Positions 50,542-60,891 of a DNA stretch of 64,000 bases are shown one piece after another. The stretch lies in NCBI GenBank assembly GCA_004352715.1, contig SCFE01000091.1, forward strand, positions 1,799,024 through 1,863,023, in the 5' to 3' direction. This DNA comes from Hofstenia miamia (lineage: Eukaryota > Xenacoelomorpha > Acoela). The notes beneath the pieces are model-generated. The model made no database searches and was not told where the DNA came from. It worked only from the letters and a program-made list of their open reading frames with translations. Numbering within the stretch: position 1 is the stretch's first letter; each line of letters opens with the position of its first letter. Both the position numbers and the translations under genes were made by a program.

Positions 50542-52389
50542 TTAAAAATCGTCAAACAAATCAAAGATGTTTCCGTCCACATTTTCCTCTACGATCATTT
50601 CGTTCTCATGCAGATCATTTTCTATTAATTCAACAGTGGTATCATCTATAGGTTCCGAAACAATGTCGTCAACTTGCATTTCAGGAATACTTGTTGTTGG
50701 CTCTATCATGGATGGGGGTGGGACGGTGTAATTAGGTAGACCCTCTGGTTGTACTAAGTGATCTTCTGACCCATCAGCAGTTAAGAGGCAGCCAGTTTTC
50801 TGGAACAATCTGTACCGATAGTTGTCATATTTACTATCGAGGAGGCTATTGTATGCTTTTCCAATCCATTGGGTGAGTAGGATCCTTCTTTCAGAAGCAG
50901 AAAAAGAGTGGTTAACACCGTACCATTTCTCATCGTTCTCATCGCTATCCAACCATTTGTAATGTTCCAATCGGATTAATGATTTAAGCTGCTCAGCATA
51001 TCCGGCATCAACTGGCTGCCAGATATCAGTAGCGTTAGGTATACCATACCAGCAAATACCACCGATTGCAGCTACCTTCTGCTTGAATTCATCTGTAATT
51101 TGTCCAGATAAATTGTCACAAAACAGAACGAATTTCTCATCTACAGCAGCTTTCAATGTACGTTCTACCCATTCCAGGCAAATTTTGGTATCTGCCCATG
51201 CACACTCCTGAAAAAACACATCAACATCAGGATGCCATGATGCTTTTTCAACAGCAGAAATCCTTTTGCCTGTTCCACGGAAGATTACACCAATTTTTGG
51301 CTGACGACCAGAAGGGCTGAAGCAAACTTGTAATGAACATTGCCTTTTATCAAGGCCTGACCCTGGCTGGCTTACCCATACCTTGTTGTATCGATTTTCA
51401 GGATTGTTTGGCTCAATGTGTTGGTAAGTTGTTTTTGTGTTGATAGCAAAAGGTAGCGGCGACTGATCTACGTTGTATCTTTCGGCAGGTAAGAATCGCC
51501 CAAACTTAGAGTCATACTGTTCATTCTTTCCAGTTTTAATCAAACGTTCTCTAAGTGTGGAATGCCATTTCATCATTTTCTCTCTGTAGTGTTCTTTATT
51601 TGGCTTTCTGTTTCTTTGGGTTCGACGAAGTTTTAGATGATTTCGCTTTATGAAAGATACCACAACATGTTTTCTCACAAACGCGTCCGGATTGTCTTGC
51701 TGTTCTCTATAAATAACTCTAGCTTTACTCCAAAGCCAATTGAAATCCACTCTTCTACCTTCATTTCTAGCTTTTTGAAACTTTTGAAACAATGCATGAA
51801 ACAGTTGGTTATACTTTTTGGCTGGGCGTATTTTGGTCAAAGATTTATTTTCTTTAACACCAGCTGTTGTAATCTTATCTTTTGCTTTAAGCCATGCAGA
51901 CACTTGAGATCTATTGATATTATACTTTTCTGCTACATCAATGGCTTTTTCTCCGCTCTCCACTTCGGCAATTACTTTAGATTTAAACTTGTTACTCAAA
52001 GATTGTCTTTTATCTCTTCCTCGTCTTCGTTCAACCTTGGACTCGGACGTATCAACTGGCAGCACTTCTTGGTCGTGACTAGCGTTTTTGTCTTCTTGTA
52101 CTTCGTTGTTGTTTTCATGTAACGGTTGTGTAACTTTATTTTCTTGGCTTATGCTTGCTTTAGACGGGCTGTCAACGTTACTTTCTTTTTCACTGGTTGA
52201 TAAATGGATGCATTTCATATGAACGCTAAGCCCTTGCTGATTGATAAAAGTTTTTTCACATTTTGAGCATTGCAATACTTGTGGTGAATCAGATATTAAA
52301 GTTGGAATGTCAACTTTCATTTCAGTCCCTCTATGAATTATAGTTTTCGTAAAACCAAATGCTGCTAAAGTCCTTTGCTTTTTTGACAT
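50542..52389 (-). CDS. Pogo/Tigger-like transposase with N-terminal C2H2 finger
   Basis: A DDE-type transposase that cuts and pastes its own element in the nucleus. The 615-residue frame is intact. Domains in order: a C2H2 zinc finger at 41-62 (C41, C44, H57, H62); an acidic/polar linker; a helix-turn-helix of the CENP-B/pipsqueak kind at about 130-170 (SLSNKFKSKVIAEVESGEKA, then VAEKYNINRSQVSAWLK); a second DNA-binding region with a basic RRTQRNRKPNK stretch at about 195-265; then the DDE core, with probable catalytic D308 (YNVDQSPLPF), D425 (LFCDNLSGQ) and D461 (IWQPVDAGYA), 35 residues between the last two. The C terminus is acidic. The start ATG at 52389 is the first in frame and lies inside the element. 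The DDE core identifies the family securely. The C2H2 finger is less usual, though BED or other fingers do occur in transposases. Confidence 0.92.
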   Translation of the reverse strand: MSKKQRTLAAFGFTKTIIHRGTEMKVDIPTLISDSPQVLQCSKCEKTFINQQGLSVHMKCIHLSTSEKESNVDSPSKASISQENKVTQPLHENNNEVQEDKNASHDQEVLPVDTSESKVERRRGRDKRQSLSNKFKSKVIAEVESGEKAIDVAEKYNINRSQVSAWLKAKDKITTAGVKENKSLTKIRPAKKYNQLFHALFQKFQKARNEGRRVDFNWLWSKARVIYREQQDNPDAFVRKHVVVSFIKRNHLKLRRTQRNRKPNKEHYREKMMKWHSTLRERLIKTGKNEQYDSKFGRFLPAERYNVDQSPLPFAINTKTTYQHIEPNNPENRYNKVWVSQPGSGLDKRQCSLQVCFSPSGRQPKIGVIFRGTGKRISAVEKASWHPDVDVFFQECAWADTKICLEWVERTLKAAVDEKFVLFCDNLSGQITDEFKQKVAAIGGICWYGIPNATDIWQPVDAGYAEQLKSLIRLEHYKWLDSDENDEKWYGVNHSFSASERRILLTQWIGKAYNSLLDSKYDNYRYRLFQKTGCLLTADGSEDHLVQPEGLPNYTVPPPSMIEPTTSIPEMQVDDIVSEPIDDTTVELIENDLHENEMIVEENVDGNIFDLFDDF

Positions 52390-52978
52390 TTTTACAGCAA
52401 CGAAGTAGTCACACTTTTCTTTTATTTACTACAGTCTCTCTACAGAAAAAAAAGTTTTCGAATTTTATATTCGAATTTTCGAAAATTTGGATAACTCGCG
52501 GTTGTGATCAAAAAAGAAATTCTCCCAACTATACCATACGTTTACAGTAATTTTGACCTAATTCTTTCTGGTAAAGTTGGGAGAATTTATTAAACAATCA
52601 AAAGACGTAAAAAAATTTTCTAATAAATTGTATATCGGTTGCTGTAAATTTACACTTTCAGAGTATAAACAACATGGCGATCAGAGTGAAGACATATCGT
52701 GGTGGCCACAGTGAGCTGCTTAGTTGCTGATTGGGGTTGATGAATAGTAGCTACGTTCTTAACGTAAGCAGTATGTGATGACATATTTATTGAGTTTTTT
52801 TGCGTAGGTACGTACACACGCACAGCACAGTACATGCATTAGTCAAGAACTGTTTTCAAAAAAGTTGACATGCAAAATTAAGAACATTATAAGAAACATT
52901 TGAGGCTTGATGACACGAAATTTTAAGAAACACCGAGGCTGAAGTCCAAAAGTATGTTTCTTATAAAAAAAAAGCGTG

Positions 52979-54581
52979 TATGACCTTTCCACGAAAGAGA
53001 AAATCTTTTCGCCGTTTGCATCAATGCATATTCTGTAAAATTTATGAAGTCATGGCAGCGATTATTTTTCTTTTGTCATAGCATAGATTGAGAAACTTCA
53101 AATCAAATTTATTAATAAAGGTAACAGAAGTGCAGAATGGAATGCCTATTTGACTATTGTCTAAGCCAATCAGAGCATTATACGATTTTTATTTAATCAG
53201 TGGTATTTTCCCATTTTTTTCTAATCAAGAAATTTATACTTTCGTCCTCACTAATCTGTTTTGCATATTGAAGTACAGAATGCATAAATTTTTTCCTGAT
53301 GCTCTGCTATTTATAAATGTTGCTAAATTTTGTATTTTGTGGTTTTAGTGAACTTTTTATAAAAATAGTCCGTAAATTGCTTTTCTTCCAAAAATTTGAA
53401 CTAAAATTTGACCCTAGGGAACATTTTAAAATAAGTTTACCTAATGCAAAATTTTGTAAAATTTTGAGTTTATTTCTACTTTAAAATTTTTAATATATAC
53501 ATGCATAGGCATTAAGACTATTATTTACAGCTGATAGTCTTCTCCTTAGATTTTTAATTTTTAAAATCCATTTGAATATCTTTGTCCAGGTTTCAGGAAA
53601 TTAATGTTTAGGTTTAAAAGGGGTTTTATTGCACATATTTGTGCTCTCACAATAGGGATCTATTTGTGACCATTTCTGAAAATCTCTTGGATGCATCTTT
53701 TGAAAACATTCACGAAAGTAAAGTATATCAGACCTTCCAATGCTTTAGGTTCGCTGATTGTCTCAAAGTTTTTGCTATTGATTTCAAGTCAAGATCTCAC
53801 TGCAGACAAAAGAGTGTTCATAGTAAGCCGAAGGCTATTAGACGACCGTCTTTTCAATTTCCCCTGTTAAAAATAATTGGCTAGCTATTAATACTGCAAC
53901 ACAACAAGGTGATATTTAGGTTAGACAGGGTCTTGCTTCAAACTGCATTCTGCATTAAGACATGTTTTTGCTAAATTTTATTAGTTCTTACTACTGTGCA
54001 GTAGGAAGAATTTGTTGCTGTATACCTCAAGCTTTTCATAATTGTTCATGTTTTGAGAAATTCAAATTTGGAAAGAATTACCTGTGTTTAGTGTGGAATG
54101 ATGCACATAGAAATAATGATAACAAACGATACTGTATAAAACATCAAGATCCACAACTGGTCGAAAATACGAAAAGCATTTGCAAGCCACACTCATGCCT
54201 GAAATGTAAGTCGGCTTAATTATTTTAATTGCAATAATAAAAATATACACTTTGTGTCTAAGAAATTTTTTCGCATATATAAGAAAGAACAAAATAAACC
54301 CAGTTATTTGTAAATTTATCTTAATGTGAGTTGCCCAGTAAATGCTAACCCACACACATTGCAATACAAAGTCAAAGTACTTCTAAACATATTGCAAAAA
54401 ATGGTGCTTCCCTTCAAGTCCGCTACTTAAATTCTATGTGCTTTTAGCATTATTTTCTTATATTGAGATTATTCTATTAAATATTAATGAATAAGGAATA
54501 AAACATAAAGTTGCATGAATGTATAAAACATAGGGTATATGTGATACATTTGAAGTGGTAAGGAAATAATATAAATATATA
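52979..54581. other. Gene-free stretch
   Basis: No gene recognised. Open frames at 53639-53884 and 53962-54219 (plus) have fairly ordinary composition, the second cysteine-rich (RICCC, CKPHSCLKC), but no family was recognised and no splice context supports them. Confidence 0.45.
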
Positions 54582-55581
54582 NNNNNNNNNNNNNNNNNNN
54601 NNNNNNNNNNNNNNNNNNNNNNNNNNNNNNNNNNNNNNNNNNNNNNNNNNNNNNNNNNNNNNNNNNNNNNNNNNNNNNNNNNNNNNNNNNNNNNNNNNNN
54701 NNNNNNNNNNNNNNNNNNNNNNNNNNNNNNNNNNNNNNNNNNNNNNNNNNNNNNNNNNNNNNNNNNNNNNNNNNNNNNNNNNNNNNNNNNNNNNNNNNNN
54801 NNNNNNNNNNNNNNNNNNNNNNNNNNNNNNNNNNNNNNNNNNNNNNNNNNNNNNNNNNNNNNNNNNNNNNNNNNNNNNNNNNNNNNNNNNNNNNNNNNNN
54901 NNNNNNNNNNNNNNNNNNNNNNNNNNNNNNNNNNNNNNNNNNNNNNNNNNNNNNNNNNNNNNNNNNNNNNNNNNNNNNNNNNNNNNNNNNNNNNNNNNNN
55001 NNNNNNNNNNNNNNNNNNNNNNNNNNNNNNNNNNNNNNNNNNNNNNNNNNNNNNNNNNNNNNNNNNNNNNNNNNNNNNNNNNNNNNNNNNNNNNNNNNNN
55101 NNNNNNNNNNNNNNNNNNNNNNNNNNNNNNNNNNNNNNNNNNNNNNNNNNNNNNNNNNNNNNNNNNNNNNNNNNNNNNNNNNNNNNNNNNNNNNNNNNNN
55201 NNNNNNNNNNNNNNNNNNNNNNNNNNNNNNNNNNNNNNNNNNNNNNNNNNNNNNNNNNNNNNNNNNNNNNNNNNNNNNNNNNNNNNNNNNNNNNNNNNNN
55301 NNNNNNNNNNNNNNNNNNNNNNNNNNNNNNNNNNNNNNNNNNNNNNNNNNNNNNNNNNNNNNNNNNNNNNNNNNNNNNNNNNNNNNNNNNNNNNNNNNNN
55401 NNNNNNNNNNNNNNNNNNNNNNNNNNNNNNNNNNNNNNNNNNNNNNNNNNNNNNNNNNNNNNNNNNNNNNNNNNNNNNNNNNNNNNNNNNNNNNNNNNNN
55501 NNNNNNNNNNNNNNNNNNNNNNNNNNNNNNNNNNNNNNNNNNNNNNNNNNNNNNNNNNNNNNNNNNNNNNNNNNNNNNNNN
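54582..55581. other. Assembly gap (1000 N)
   Basis: Exactly 1000 Ns, probably a placeholder size. The LINE tail to its right suggests the missing DNA includes LINE sequence. Confidence 0.98.
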
Positions 55582-55670
55582 AGAGTCCTGAGGAAAGCTC
55601 TCAGACTCCCTGGGAACTGGTGAGTTCCCCGAGCTGAGAGGGATACCAGCATGAAGCTGTGAGAAGTAAG

Positions 55671-55724
<54 letters not shown>
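55582..55724 (+). repeat. LINE 3' end with (TAA)n tail
   Basis: Directly after the gap the plus-strand frame reads RVLRKALRLPGNW then a stop, resembling the extreme C terminus of L2/CR1-type LINE proteins (I/V-L-R-K-x-L-x-x-P-G). A short GC-richer 3' UTR follows, then about 50 bases of (TAA)n. A coding end followed by a simple-repeat tail is typical of these retrotransposons. The rest of the element lies in the gap. The clade is uncertain. Confidence 0.55.
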
Positions 55725-55725
<1 letters not shown>

Positions 55726-55845
55726 TTAGAGGCCATATATCAATCTGTGAAGCTCTTAAAATGAAATACTTAGCGCGTCTTAAAACTCTTAATCATTGAA
55801 AATTTTTCAAAAGCTGAACACGTTTATTAAAAAATGAATACATTG

Positions 55846-56900
55846 TCAAATAATATAAGAACCATCTTGTTCAATGACACGATTTAAATGCTGCTTTAGT
55901 TTCTTAAACTCATGAGCAAACCATTCATTTGGGGTCTGTTGCAAGACTTGCTACGTGGCCTCTACTACTTCCTGCGCGCTGGAAAAAATCCGATGTTTAA
56001 AGTGGTATTTAATATGAGCATTGACATATCTATCGAGCAAATTAAAATCCGGTGAGTGCGGCGAAGGGTTGATAATCTGAATTTGTCTTCCTTCCATGAA
56101 TTGTTGTGTTGCAACGCAGCATAGGGATAGGCATTGTCGTGTTGAAAATGAAGCTGGCTAAGGGTAGTGGGATTACTGCGGAGAGTTCGCCAGCCATCTC
56201 CAGTACGTTTTAAAAATTCAATATAGAGTTCAGCATTGATCTTTGTGCCATAGGGAAGTGCTTACACAGAGAATTTGTTGCTTGTGAGGCAGATGAGAAC
56301 AAGCGTTTTGTTCTTGGTAATTGATGGTCGTGGAATGGTAGATCTCTGGCTTGCATCAGCAACCCAGCATTTGTTTTCTTGTTTTGGTAACGTTGGGCTG
56401 AATGTTACCCAGGTTTCGCCCTCTACTGCATAGAGGTTACTGGCATTTTCGCCAAGATCTTCAAGTGCCTGCAGAGTTCCACGGGAAGATGCAACACGCA
56501 ATTCCTTGTGATTATCGGTTACGGTGATCGGCATTTACACAATGCACATTTTACACAGTTTGAGATGTGCAGTCAATATTTCCAGAACTGCGTCTTTTGC
56601 AATGTTTAAAATGACAGCAATACTAAAAACAGAGTGATGACAGTTTTCTGCAATGAGTTGCTTTACAGCGCCAGTGTTGATGTCTGTCACAGATGTTCGG
56701 GGGCGACCGCTACGTGGATTACCGCAAACGCTTTGTTTTCTCCCACTTTCAAAATCACGGCACCATAACCTGATTGTTGCATAGCTTGGTGCAGCATTTG
56801 CAAAAGGTTTCTTTAATTTGTTGTAGATATCTAATTTCTTTTTCCCCGATTTCACTTCAATGTATACATAAAATCGAGCATGTTGTTTATCGTATTCCAT
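55846..56900 (-). pseudogene. Mariner transposase pseudogene
   Basis: A mariner (SETMAR/Mos1-like) transposase relic. The N-terminal helix-turn-helix region is clear (NAAPSYATIRLWCRDFESGR, then GNPRSGRPRTSVT). It continues in the same frame past a TAA near 56536 to HKELRVASS and EGETWV (where the family has G-D-E-T-W, so the first catalytic Asp is lost). It passes another TAA near 56263 to ALPYGTKINAELYIEFLKR and FQHDNAYPY (second Asp). A one-base frameshift follows near 56110, then QIINPSPHSPDFNLLD (third Asp), a stop near 55950 (VEAT*QVLQQ) and the family's C-terminal end. Three stops, a frameshift and a missing catalytic residue make it dead. Confidence 0.88.
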
Positions 56901-57002
56901 AATTCGTTGCACAAGTAAAATTTTATAATTATTAACAGAATTGTGAGAAAAATGCAAACTTGAAACTAATAATTACTATATATGTATAATGAGAAGAGTT
57001 CA

Positions 57003-57180
57003 AAGTACATCTGCGCTAGCGGTGTAGTGGGGCGGGGTCCCAGCCCCAATTTTTAATTTTTTTGATGCTAAGGGTGGGGCCTATGGGGCTCATCTTATTG
57101 AAAAATTCAGATTTTTTCGCTTCATTTTCTAGCATTCCTCTACCCACCCAGGAAAGTTGCTTACTACCCAGTGGCGAACT
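57003..57180. repeat. GC-rich repeat fragment with CAGTGGCG end
   Basis: Contains GTAGTGGGGCGGGGTCCCAG, then GGTGGGGCCTATGGGGCTC, and at 57169 CAGTGGCGAACTGATC, a hAT-like terminus pointing right. It is foreign in composition to its surroundings and inserted in the mariner. Boundaries are uncertain. Confidence 0.35.
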
Positions 57181-57489
57181 GATCTATCAAGTGGTCAAGT
57201 AAACCACAGCCTGGAACTCGCAATTCACGATATTATGAATTTAATCAATGCAACGTTTCACATTCAATCCTTCTGTGATAAGATTTACACGGTCTATCCC
57301 CAATGACAAAATTAGAAGAGAAGTACAAAAGATATCTAAGGATCTTGATAGCCATTTTCGAAAAATTGGTTGGGTGATCGAAACTCGGTGAATAGCCACT
57401 ATTAATAATAAAGAATGACTATTTGGCTCTTTTCATTCATTTTTACAGTCGTGCAAAAAATGCTGGAGAAGAAGACAAGAATGCATATA

Positions 57490-57887
57490 CAGTAGAACTT
57501 GCTTAATAAATCTACGTTAGAACCAGACTATTTTGGATTTATTTTACACTAGAACAGCGATTATTCCTTGAGAATAAATGTAAATCTGTTTCAAATGCAA
57601 AAACTATGGAATGAAAACCAAACTTCTACAAATAGCAAATTTAATGAGATTATCAACATAATTGGAATTATGTAGCTGCTAGTTGTTTTCGGTTCTTCAT
57701 TGACCAATTCCGTCCCAACAGAAGTAAATTCTATGCTTAGAAAAATTGGATTTATTAATCAGGGTGTTGGATTTATTAATAGATAGCGTTTCAATGTAGA
57801 AATTTATTCCATACTAAATTGGATATATCATGGATTGATTTATTATCAATGGATCTATAACGCGTACTATGGCTAAAGCGTCTACTG
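57490..57887. mobile_element. Pogo/Tigger-like MITE, 398 bp
   Basis: The left end CAGTAGAACTTGCTTAATAA and the right end read inward (CAGTAGACGCTTTAGCCATA) are both preceded by TA (57488-57489; 57888-57889). CAGTAGAA termini with TA duplication fit the pogo/Tigger group. The interior has repeated TTGGATTTATTAAT motifs and no coding capacity. It lies nested inside the mariner. Confidence 0.65.
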
Positions 57888-58102
57888 TATTTACATAATA
57901 AGAAAAATGCAGCCGGTTGAGAGTGTATAGGATTCGGTTGCTTAGACACAATTCAGCTGATGATAGTCAAAGCAGATTTGTCAAACCGAAGCTACCAGAG
58001 ATCTCCATTAATTAATTGCTAACTTAGTTTTTTAGCTTTACTGCTTCCTTGGTGCAAACCGAATAGGAGGGTGTATGTAAGCATTTTATGATGGGTGTGA
58101 TG

Positions 58103-58764
58103 CAGAATTGTCAACGAGCCGATATTTCCAAGCTCGGCTCGGCTTGGCTCGTTTAAATTTTGTGTAAGTTTGGCTCGGCTCGCCACATAAAATGTTTGAA
58201 TTAGGCTCGTTTTAGCTCGGTATTGTTTTAAAAATATTGTGCTCAAAGAATTTTTTACATAGCTCTTCCTATTATTTAATAAACANNNNNNNNNNNNNNN
58301 NNNNNNNNNNNNNNNNNNNNNNNNNNNNNNNNNNNNNNNNNNNNNNNNNNNNNNNNNNNNNNNNNNNNNNNNNNNNNNNNNNNNNNNNNNNNNNNNNNNN
58401 NNNNNNNNNNNNNNNNNNNNNNNNNNNNNNNNNNNNNNNNNNNNNNNNNNNNNNNNNNNNNNNNNNNNNNNNNNNNNNNNNNNNNNNNNNNNNNNNNNNN
58501 NNNNNNNNNNNNNNNNNNNNNNNNNNNNNNNNNNNNNNNNNNNNNNNNNNNNNNNNNTACATAGCTCTTCCTATTATTTAATAAACATTTCTTAAATAAG
58601 ATTATAGGAAAGGCATACTGACTGCAAAAATAAGAAAAATCTCCATAATCAAATTAACAAACAGAACTATAAATTTACTTTGCCTAAAATAGGCTCGTTT
58701 TGGGTTCGTTGTATATCAAATGCTGTGCTCAAGCTCGGCTCGGCTCGGCTTGTTGACAACTCTT
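58103..58764. mobile_element. hAT-like non-autonomous element with GCTCGG repeats
   Basis: The left end CAGAATTGTCAACGAGCCGA and the right end read inward (AAGAGTTGTCAACAAGCCGA) are followed on each side by repeated GCTCGG units (58130-58220 and 58690-58750). Flanking octamers GTGTGATG (58095-58102) and GAGTGATG (58765-58772) agree at 7 of 8, fitting an 8-bp hAT target duplication. The interior includes an N gap. Non-coding. Confidence 0.7.
58256..58587. repeat. 30-bp identical flanks of a 272-N gap
   Basis: TACATAGCTCTTCCTATTAT and the next ten bases occur identically at 58256-58285 and 58558-58587 on either side of Ns 58286-58557. As at 18.9 kb, this suggests overlapping contig ends that were not merged, so the gap may not be real. 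Confidence 0.85.
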
Positions 58765-58914
58765 GAGTGATGTGCCACATTTTTCTGTTTAATAAGACAC
58801 CCACTGTTAGCAAGATAGGACTACACGACTGATCTACGCTCAATATGTACGTAATTAAACAACACAATAACTCTTGCACATATCATGATTAAAACTTTTC
58901 AGACGCGCTAAGTA

Positions 58915-59215
58915 TGAAGTGAACCCGAGAAAAAATCTAGGCTTAAGTATTGATATTATAATTAGTGTAAAGCAATTAAATCAAGCTTTAAAAAACCTCT
59001 TTTTCGCCACAATGGTGGTTTAAATCTCTCACTAGAGATTTGATTTAATACAATATACCTTACAATTTACCCCGGAAAGTGGTTGAAATACTGGGACATC
59101 AGTGCTTTTGTATCGGTCTATCCAAGGTTCTTCACACATCTACAAAGTTAGAGTTAGTTATTCATGCGGTTGAATCATGCAAAACAAAAAAGTACACATT
59201 GTTTATAGACACGTA
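58915..59215. other. Spacer, no feature seen
   Basis: No gene or repeat recognised apart from the adjoining TA run. Confidence 0.45.
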
Positions 59216-59219
59216 AATT

Positions 59220-59257
<38 letters not shown>

Positions 59258-59418
59258 CATGTNNNNNNNNNNNNNNNNNNNNNNNNNNNNNNNNNNNNNN
59301 NNNNNNNNNNNNNNNNNNNNNNNNNNNNNNNNNNNNNNNNNNNNNNNNNNNNNNNNNNNNNNNNNNNNNNNNNNNNNNNNNNNNNNNNNNNNNNNNNNNN
59401 NNNNNNNNNNNNNNNNNN

Positions 59419-59454
<36 letters not shown>
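59216..59454. repeat. (TA)n microsatellite with 156-N gap
   Basis: TA runs at 59219-59258 and 59419-59452 bound Ns at 59263-59418. ACATGT occurs at both sides. Confidence 0.95.
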
Positions 59455-59460
<6 letters not shown>

Positions 59461-60366
59461 TAGAAAAGATTTGTGAAATCAACAATTTTACATAATTGTT
59501 GGCTTGACAAAAAATTTAGCATAATTACTCAGTAACTATGACAATTATTTTTTGCAGAATTATTCAAAATCAACAAGTATGCATAATTGTCAACAATTAC
59601 ACGTAAAGTTCATACAAAATTTATACTCATGAAAAATTTTCAAATTAGTCAGGGATTAACTCTAATTCTACTGGGACTTTTCAATATCTGTGATAGTTCC
59701 ACAAATAATTTCCAAGCGCTTGTAACTCAAGATCAAATGAAGTTATTCAACGACGCGATAATCTCTGACTGCGCACATAGTTTTTTTCAGAAAATAAAAT
59801 ATTTTACGATAGTTGTTGTTCCCATGGATATTAGACCGCCTCATTATCTGAACATTAGACATGGAAAGAATTAAAATATTTTTTCGAAAATCGGATTTCT
59901 CAAAGAAAAAAATTCATGTTTGCATATACTTCAGGTAAAAGTATAGGTTTAGCAGAAATCTTCATCATTCTATGAGCGGAGAAAATACCATAGAAGTGTC
60001 CATATAAACAGGTTTCAACATTTCTTGACAGGCTTGGGAAAAATTGTTCAAAAATGTGGACGACTCGCTTTGCTACTTAAAAGTGACATTAGTAGACATA
60101 GGATTAAATCAAAAGTCAATAACACCGCCTTAATTTTTTGTCAGCCAACTCATACCAACATGAATAACCAATTTGTTTTAGACAACATTTAATTCCTTAG
60201 TCAAGTTAATATAGCTCTATACCAGTTGCACAGTGTTAAACCTGAATTGTAAAGGTTTCGATGATTGGAAGGACTGTGGACTATGTTGCCACCCAAGCTC
60301 CCTATTGCTATGTCAATATATTATGGGTAAGAAATCCAAGAAAATAAGTTTATTCTTTGCAGTGTG

Positions 60367-60786
60367 TGTTACCGCATGAGGGACATTGACTATGAGTACC
60401 AGAGCTCCGATAGAATGCAGTTACAACACGTTAATAAATTGAAGAGTTTTGCTAACGAGCGTTGTAAGCCTGCACAAATGGTTTAGATAGTAATGCTTTC
60501 AAATCCTTTGGTGGATCGTGATAGAACTGAGATGCCAAATATAAAGACTAGTAGTTTCCATTGATGAAATTTGCTTATATATAATTGGAACTCTTTAATT
60601 AGTAATAAACTGTAGTCAGCTTAGGCCTTGTTTGGAATAATTTATGAACGTTTTAGACAAACGTATATCTTGTCTGCAAAGGGTTTTGGAAAACACAGGT
60701 GCACCAAGACATGCAAAAGCAACTGCTGCAAGTGCTATAAAAAGGACATTAAATTGAATAGTCTATGCAGATGTAATAAGTTATAA
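60367..60786 (+). pseudogene. KRBA2-like (integrase-derived) protein, C-terminal relic
   Basis: Pieces match, in order, the C-terminal part of the KRAB-A-domain-containing-protein-2-like family, whose members carry an integrase core and are multicopy in many invertebrates. VNKLKSFANERCKPAQMV, a stop, then NPLVDRDRTEMPNIK corresponds to the family's K-x-x-x-x-x-P-x-x-V-x-V-P-x-P-x-V-D-R-x-R. A frameshifted LYIIGTL...LVIN follows. Back in the first frame is GKHRCTKTCKSNCCKCYKKD, ending LCRC, the terminal cysteine-rich zinc-binding-like motif (C-x-x-x-C-K-x-N-x-C-x-C-Y/F-K). At least two stops and two frameshifts disable it. The integrase core itself is not seen upstream. Family recognition is from memory and moderately confident. 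Confidence 0.55.
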
Positions 60787-60891
60787 AAACTTCTCTTGGT
60801 GCAGATTTTAGTTGTTGGATATTGCATTTTATATTAATCCTCCGAAATTTGCGAATTTTTAATAAATCAACAGATTAATTAAATAAAACTA

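Larger units (their letters stand above)
50308..52978 (-). mobile_element. Complete pogo/Tigger-like DNA transposon, 2.67 kb
   Basis: The ends are CAC followed by a T run and ATAAGAAACAT on the left (50308-50331), and the same read inward from the right with CACGC (52954-52978). They are bounded by TA on both sides (50306-50307 and 52979-52980), as expected for the Tc1/mariner/pogo group. Each end carries repeated TWAAGAAACAY boxes, often followed by GAGGCT (50321-50395 and 52876-52960), likely transposase-binding sites. The interior has one intact transposase gene on the minus strand. TIR similarity and an unbroken gene suggest recent insertion. It sits downstream of the Mx exon, possibly within that gene's intron. 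Confidence 0.9.
55769..58912 (-). mobile_element. Mariner element with nested insertions
   Basis: The left end CTTAGCGCGTCTTAAAACTC and the right end read inward (CTTAGCGCGTCTGAAAAGTT) continue to match through TTAATCAT. TA lies on both sides (55767-55768 and 58913-58914). The span is 3.1 kb, while mariners are about 1.3 kb. The excess is explained by insertions right of the transposase relic: the GGGGC-rich repeat at 57003, a pogo-like MITE at 57490 and a hAT-like element at 58103 that itself contains a gap. Confidence 0.8.

Noticed and set aside
51637-52122. 161-codon plus-strand frame
   Set aside because: Antisense shadow of the Tigger-like transposase.
53962-54219. Cysteine-rich 85-codon frame
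   Set aside because: Cysteine spacing matches no zinc-finger or toxin family I recognise, and there is no splice or start support.
56262-56957. Two separate genes at 56262-56534 and 56535-56957 (minus)
   Set aside because: They are one mariner transposase frame interrupted by an in-frame stop.
59587-59874. Small secreted-like protein (hydrophobic stretch LTLILLGLF near the first Met at 59629)
   Set aside because: Lies inside a decayed inverted-repeat element with no recognised homologue; a chance or relic frame is more likely.
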